A DNA stretch of 64,000 nt. Source: Stomatohabitans albus (GTDB taxonomy: Bacteria; Actinomycetota; Nitriliruptoria; Euzebyales; Euzebyaceae). The notes below the pieces were generated by a model that was not told the DNA's origin, ran no database searches, and worked only from the letters and a program-made list of their open reading frames with translations. Numbering within the stretch: position 1 is the first letter of the stretch; every line of letters begins with the position of its first letter. The stretch spans positions 546,547 through 610,546 of the forward strand of contig NZ_JAYKKE010000002.1 in assembly GCF_036336025.1 (NCBI RefSeq), in the 5' to 3' direction. Both the position numbers and the translations under genes were made by a program. Shown one piece after another: positions 61,488-64,000 of this stretch.

Positions 61488-63273
61488 CATCAAAAAGACT
61501 GGGCTGTTGGTCAAGATCAGGTGTGTCAGCCAGCATAGATGCTGCTGGCCCCGCGTCCTCCGAGGATAGAGCGTGTGGCATGACCGTGGTATCACGAGTC
61601 GCTTCTATGGGGATACCTGGTTCTGGGTCTTCCTCTTCCCAATCTTCATCTTCCCAGTCATCACCAGGATCCCATCCGTCATCGTGTACATCGTGAACCG
61701 GTTGTTCATCATCAAGGTGTTCAGGAGCAGCACCAACGGCATCGTCAGCTTGGGTATCCTGCTCATTAGCATTCGATAACGGTGCATCATCACCATTAGA
61801 GTCAGGTTCTTCAGCGATATCGGGTGCATCGGTAGGGAGCAGTTCCTCTGGAATATCAATTTCTGTGGCCCATGGTTGTAACAGTTCAGATACATCTTCA
61901 CCAGCAATCCACTTGTTCATTGCAAGCAACCATTCGGGATTCACCGCGTTAATTTCGTGTAATGCTGCGGCGGCCATCCGGTGATCGCCCGCAGCTTCTG
62001 CGGCACGGGCTTGAACATGCCACAACCGTAAATGGCTTTCGGTCACGTCAGCATCCTCGGGTAATGCCACCTTGGTGATCGCGGCAAGAGCCCGTTCGGG
62101 TTCTTGGCGATCTTCAAGCCAATAGCCCGCCAGCACTATAAGCCCTTCAATAAGATTCATCAGGTCAACGGCAAACGGATCACGTTCCCATGCGCCAATC
62201 ATCTGGTCGATAAGCTCTGGGACACGATCACCGTTACCAGTCGCCCGTGAGCTATCGGCAATGATGTGATTGTGGTCAACCCGTCCACTGATACGGGCGT
62301 AGGCTTGTAATTCTCGCTGAGCAGCTTCGAATTGTCCGGCTACGTAGTAACAAATACCGAGGCCTTCACGGATCGTGATTGATCGAGCTGCACGTGATTT
62401 CGCCCACGTAAAAAACTCTAGGGCGCGATCTAGATCTCCTTGTTCAAATGCTTCGGTACCAATCATGACCGCAACCGCAACTTCCTTAATCTCCGATTCA
62501 CGTGCGGTCTTCTCTATTTCCATCAAGAGGCGACGAGGCACCTCGGGCCAATCATCCTTTTCAGGGAACCAAGGCCGTGCCACATCCTCAACGACTGTTT
62601 TCGTTGTACGAACGGGAACTGGTGAGCCAGTCAGTGAACGTTGGATTGGGGCTTCTCGAATATCACGGCGTCGGAACTGTCCACCAGAGCGGTGCCGACC
62701 TTGCCGTGCATCCGATTGTCGATTGGTATCACGCTCGCCATCACGACGGGGCCCTCGGCTAAAGCGGTCACCATCGCGGCGTTGTCCGCCTTCATTACGA
62801 CGTGGGCGACGGGAATCATCTCGTCGCCCACGGAACTCACCATCACGACGGGGGTACCCACCTTCTCGATGATCACCGTCACGACGCGGTTGGCGATCAC
62901 GATCTCGCCCCCCACGGTAACCACCCCGCTGATCGTCTCGGTCACGACGTGGTCCACGAGCCTCATCACGGGTACCTCGATATCCCCCGCGGTCACTACG
63001 CGAATCTCCCGATTTACTTCGGTTACGCTGATCGCCATCGCGTTTACCGTGATACCCACGGTCGTGACGTTGATTGTCGTCACGATCTCGTCCGCCCCGA
63101 TATCCACCAGAGCGATCGTTCCGCCCCCGATTGGTGCGTTGGTCACCACGACGATTGGATTGATTGCGGCTACTCGGTGCAAGACGTCTTCCATCTTGGC
63201 GCCGTGATCCTGCGTTCTTGCCCGAATCCCTCTCTGATGAGCCGTGCTCGTGTTTATTCCGGTCCTCGGACAT
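61477..63273 (-). CDS. RG/RD-rich low-complexity protein with TPR-like helical middle
   Basis: 598 aa. Residues ~1-210 are arginine/glycine/aspartate-rich (RGGYRG, RRDGD, RRDRDDQ repeats), a low-complexity RNA-binding-like region. Residues ~230-450 are helical with tetratricopeptide-like repeats (GIGICYYVAGQFEAAQRELQAYARI). The C-terminal ~110 residues are acidic (DDGWDPGDDWEDEDWEEEDPE). The order matches Rv1691 (TPR protein) upstream of tlyA, but a HAD phosphatase (Rv1692) is missing. GAGGGAG sits ~6 nt before ATG 63273. RNA binding is inference from composition. Confidence 0.75.
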   Translation of the reverse strand: MSEDRNKHEHGSSERDSGKNAGSRRQDGRRLAPSSRNQSNRRGDQRTNRGRNDRSGGYRGGRDRDDNQRHDRGYHGKRDGDQRNRSKSGDSRSDRGGYRGTRDEARGPRRDRDDQRGGYRGGRDRDRQPRRDGDHREGGYPRRDGEFRGRRDDSRRPRRNEGGQRRDGDRFSRGPRRDGERDTNRQSDARQGRHRSGGQFRRRDIREAPIQRSLTGSPVPVRTTKTVVEDVARPWFPEKDDWPEVPRRLLMEIEKTARESEIKEVAVAVMIGTEAFEQGDLDRALEFFTWAKSRAARSITIREGLGICYYVAGQFEAAQRELQAYARISGRVDHNHIIADSSRATGNGDRVPELIDQMIGAWERDPFAVDLMNLIEGLIVLAGYWLEDRQEPERALAAITKVALPEDADVTESHLRLWHVQARAAEAAGDHRMAAAALHEINAVNPEWLLAMNKWIAGEDVSELLQPWATEIDIPEELLPTDAPDIAEEPDSNGDDAPLSNANEQDTQADDAVGAAPEHLDDEQPVHDVHDDGWDPGDDWEDEDWEEEDPEPGIPIEATRDTTVMPHALSSEDAGPAASMLADTPDLDQQPSLFDDES

Positions 63274-63306
63274 GGTTTCTCCCTCGGGGAACTCCCCCGC
63301 AATCAC

Positions 63307-63336
63307 TGTATAGCTGAGCGCCTATCCTACGTGCAA
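63307..63336 (-). promoter_or_regulatory. Possible promoter of the RG-rich gene
   Basis: TTGCAC (63331-63336), 18-nt spacer, TATACA (63307-63312) on the minus strand; start expected near 63300, ~27 nt before the ATG. Confidence 0.4.
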
Positions 63337-63536
63337 TTACCACCACGCTGTGATCTTTCTTGGCCACACACGCGAGTTGGGGTCCTGTTCAGAGTGAGCA
63401 GCAGATATGTAGACCATATTCCATAGCTTTATTTGGTTTAACTAGTGTTCATGTATTTCTATATGAGTACTCGTTTAAGACGGTGCTCAGCGATTAGGCA
63501 ATACTGCTTGATACTGGTCCTAATCAATGGGGTCTG

Positions 63537-63545
63537 TTATCCACA
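63537..63545 (+). promoter_or_regulatory. DnaA box, consensus
   Basis: TTATCCACA, a perfect match to the 9-bp DnaA-box consensus. Confidence 0.6.
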
Positions 63546-63558
63546 GGTGGGTATATGT

Positions 63559-63567
63559 TGTGGATAT
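63559..63567 (-). promoter_or_regulatory. DnaA-like box, one mismatch
   Basis: TGTGGATAT on the plus strand (ATATCCACA on minus), one change from the consensus, 13 nt from the first box and inverted to it. Confidence 0.45.
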
Positions 63568-63768
63568 TTCATGGTTTTGAGCGTGTTTTCATATTCTGTT
63601 GATGGTTGGAAGCCTATCTCTTTGAACAACAATTACATTCAGTGATAGGTATGTAGTGGTGGGTACTAAAATTCGGAAATGGGTCGTGAGGTAAACACCA
63701 CGTACTACGCTTGTAGGTTTACCCAGCATCGACTAGGGAGAACGGCGCAGGTCACATTGAGAGCAGGC

Positions 63769-63777
63769 TGTGGATAA
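63769..63777 (-). promoter_or_regulatory. DnaA box, consensus, inverted
   Basis: TGTGGATAA on the plus strand, i.e. TTATCCACA on the minus strand, a perfect match. Confidence 0.6.
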
Positions 63778-63838
63778 CTTCCGCTTAGATAATCCACCGA
63801 CCGTGGCGAATGGCCTTCCGTGGGGGGTAAACCAAGAA

Positions 63839-63861
63839 ACCCTGGCCGTATTGGCCAGGGT
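63839..63861 (-). terminator. Second terminator downstream of the rRNA operon
   Basis: Perfect 9-bp stem ACCCTGGCC / GGCCAGGGT with a 5-nt loop; on the minus strand it is followed by TTCTTGGTTT. Confidence 0.6.
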
Positions 63862-63908
63862 AAGGTTAGGTGTGATCTATCACTTTCTGTACCCATTTCA
63901 GACATTGG

Positions 63909-63940
63909 AAAACCCCCTGACCGTGTGGTGAGGGGGTTTT
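63909..63940 (-). terminator. Terminator of the rRNA operon
   Basis: Perfect 10-bp stem AAAACCCCCT / AGGGGGTTTT with a 12-nt loop, just past the 5S 3' end. A U-run (TTTT) is built into the stem foot on the minus strand. Confidence 0.8.
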
Positions 63941-63946
63941 GTGGTG

Positions 63947-64000
63947 TCCGCGGTGTCCTACGTTCCCACGCCCTTGCGGGTGCAGTATTATCGGCGCTGG
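63947..64000 (-). rRNA. rrf: 5S rRNA, 3' part (cut by the window edge)
   Basis: On the minus strand the last ~54 bases read CCAGCGCCGATAATACTGCA, then CCCGCAAGGGCGTGGGAACG and TAGGACACCGCGG. These are the conserved 3' part of bacterial 5S rRNA (CCGATGGTACTGC... GGGAGAGTAGGAC type). The exact 3' end is estimated at 63947 +/- 4. The rest of the rRNA operon lies beyond the right edge. Confidence 0.88.

Larger units (their letters stand above)
63274..63946. other. Intergenic region between the RG-rich gene and the rRNA operon
   Basis: About 670 bases with no supported gene. It holds the RG-rich gene's promoter, an AT-rich segment (about 63415-63480), three DnaA-type boxes and two terminator hairpins for the incoming rRNA operon. 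Short frames across it lack start signals. Confidence 0.6.

Noticed and set aside
62631..63302. Long alternative frames on both strands over the RG repeats (also 62641-63207 plus)
   Set aside because: Repeat codons (CGT/GAC/GGT) are open in several frames. Only the frame encoding the RG repeat region continues into a sensible TPR-like protein with a good SD.
63445..63645. 66-codon plus frame in the DnaA-box region
   Set aside because: No SD, odd composition and it overlaps DnaA boxes; treated as non-coding.
63415..63780. Calling this region the chromosomal origin (oriC)
   Set aside because: dnaA, dnaN, rpmH and parAB are not near, and gene and rRNA orientation point to an origin further right. 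Kept as a DnaA-box cluster.

Overview
The window looks like chromosomal DNA from an actinobacterium (Actinomycetota) of only moderate GC content. The evidence is gene order more than any single gene. The dcw cluster runs mraZ-rsmH-ftsL-ftsI-murE-murF-mraY-murD-ftsW-murG-murC-ftsQ-ftsZ-yggS-sepF-yggT-divIVA and has no ftsA. A GarA-like FHA gene sits with ftsR, a bifunctional-nuclease gene and a second merR, next to gcvH, as in mycobacteria (Rv1826-Rv1830). A block from an RG-rich TPR protein through tlyA, recN, pyrG, nudix, xerD, scpA, scpB, rluB and cmk to der parallels Rv1691-Rv1713. MurE carries the DNPR signature of meso-diaminopimelate-adding enzymes. The genus cannot be named from the sequence; an early-branching, lower-GC actinobacterial class is my inference.

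Layout. 1-1.8 kb (+ strand): the 3' end of ileS, an ATGA-coupled membrane protein with an HExxH motif, and three unrecognised membrane microproteins ending in a terminator. 1.85-20.2 kb (- strand): the cell-division and cell-wall cluster. It has MraZ-type operator repeats at its 5' end and a separate promoter with a long palindrome in front of ftsZ. 20.5-27.6 kb (- strand): an SDR enzyme, serC, plsC, fabG, fabD, a catalytically degenerate IGPS-like protein, ppx, hisI and an orphan. 27.7-30.1 kb (+): a very large proline-rich membrane protein. 30.2-33.2 kb (-): chorismate mutase and two CorC/CNNM-CBS proteins. tRNA-Gly(GCC) follows. 33.5-37.7 kb (-): dut, merR, a BFN nuclease, dacA, ftsR and a GarA-like gene. 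tRNA-Pro(GGG) follows, then a YczE-like membrane protein and gcvH on +. 39.5-44.5 kb (-): a glycogen synthase, a small coiled protein, an aldehyde dehydrogenase and a Usp-Usp-DUF389 protein. One + strand anchored protein lies at 44.6-45.3 kb. 45.4-54.5 kb (-): der, cmk, aroA, tyrA, rluB, scpB, scpA, deoA and xerD, mostly overlapping by 1-4 nt. A + strand serine hydrolase follows, probably leaderless. 55.7-63.3 kb (-): nudix, pyrG, an M23-like membrane protein, recN, tlyA, a 48-aa protein and the RG-rich TPR protein. The right edge has a non-coding stretch with three DnaA-type boxes, two terminators and the 3' end of a 5S rRNA on the minus strand.

How it works together. Most genes serve envelope growth and division: lipid II synthesis, septal synthesis, the Z-ring and its membrane anchor, DivIVA, DacA and FtsR. 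Others serve chromosome maintenance (ScpAB, XerD, RecN, DnaA boxes), aromatic amino-acid synthesis (AroA, TyrA, chorismate mutase) and lipid synthesis. Long runs of overlapping stop and start codons point to translational coupling. No CRISPR array, insertion sequence or prophage was recognised. The most interesting material is regulatory DNA (MraZ boxes, the ftsZ palindrome, the DnaA boxes) and several unrecognised envelope proteins.
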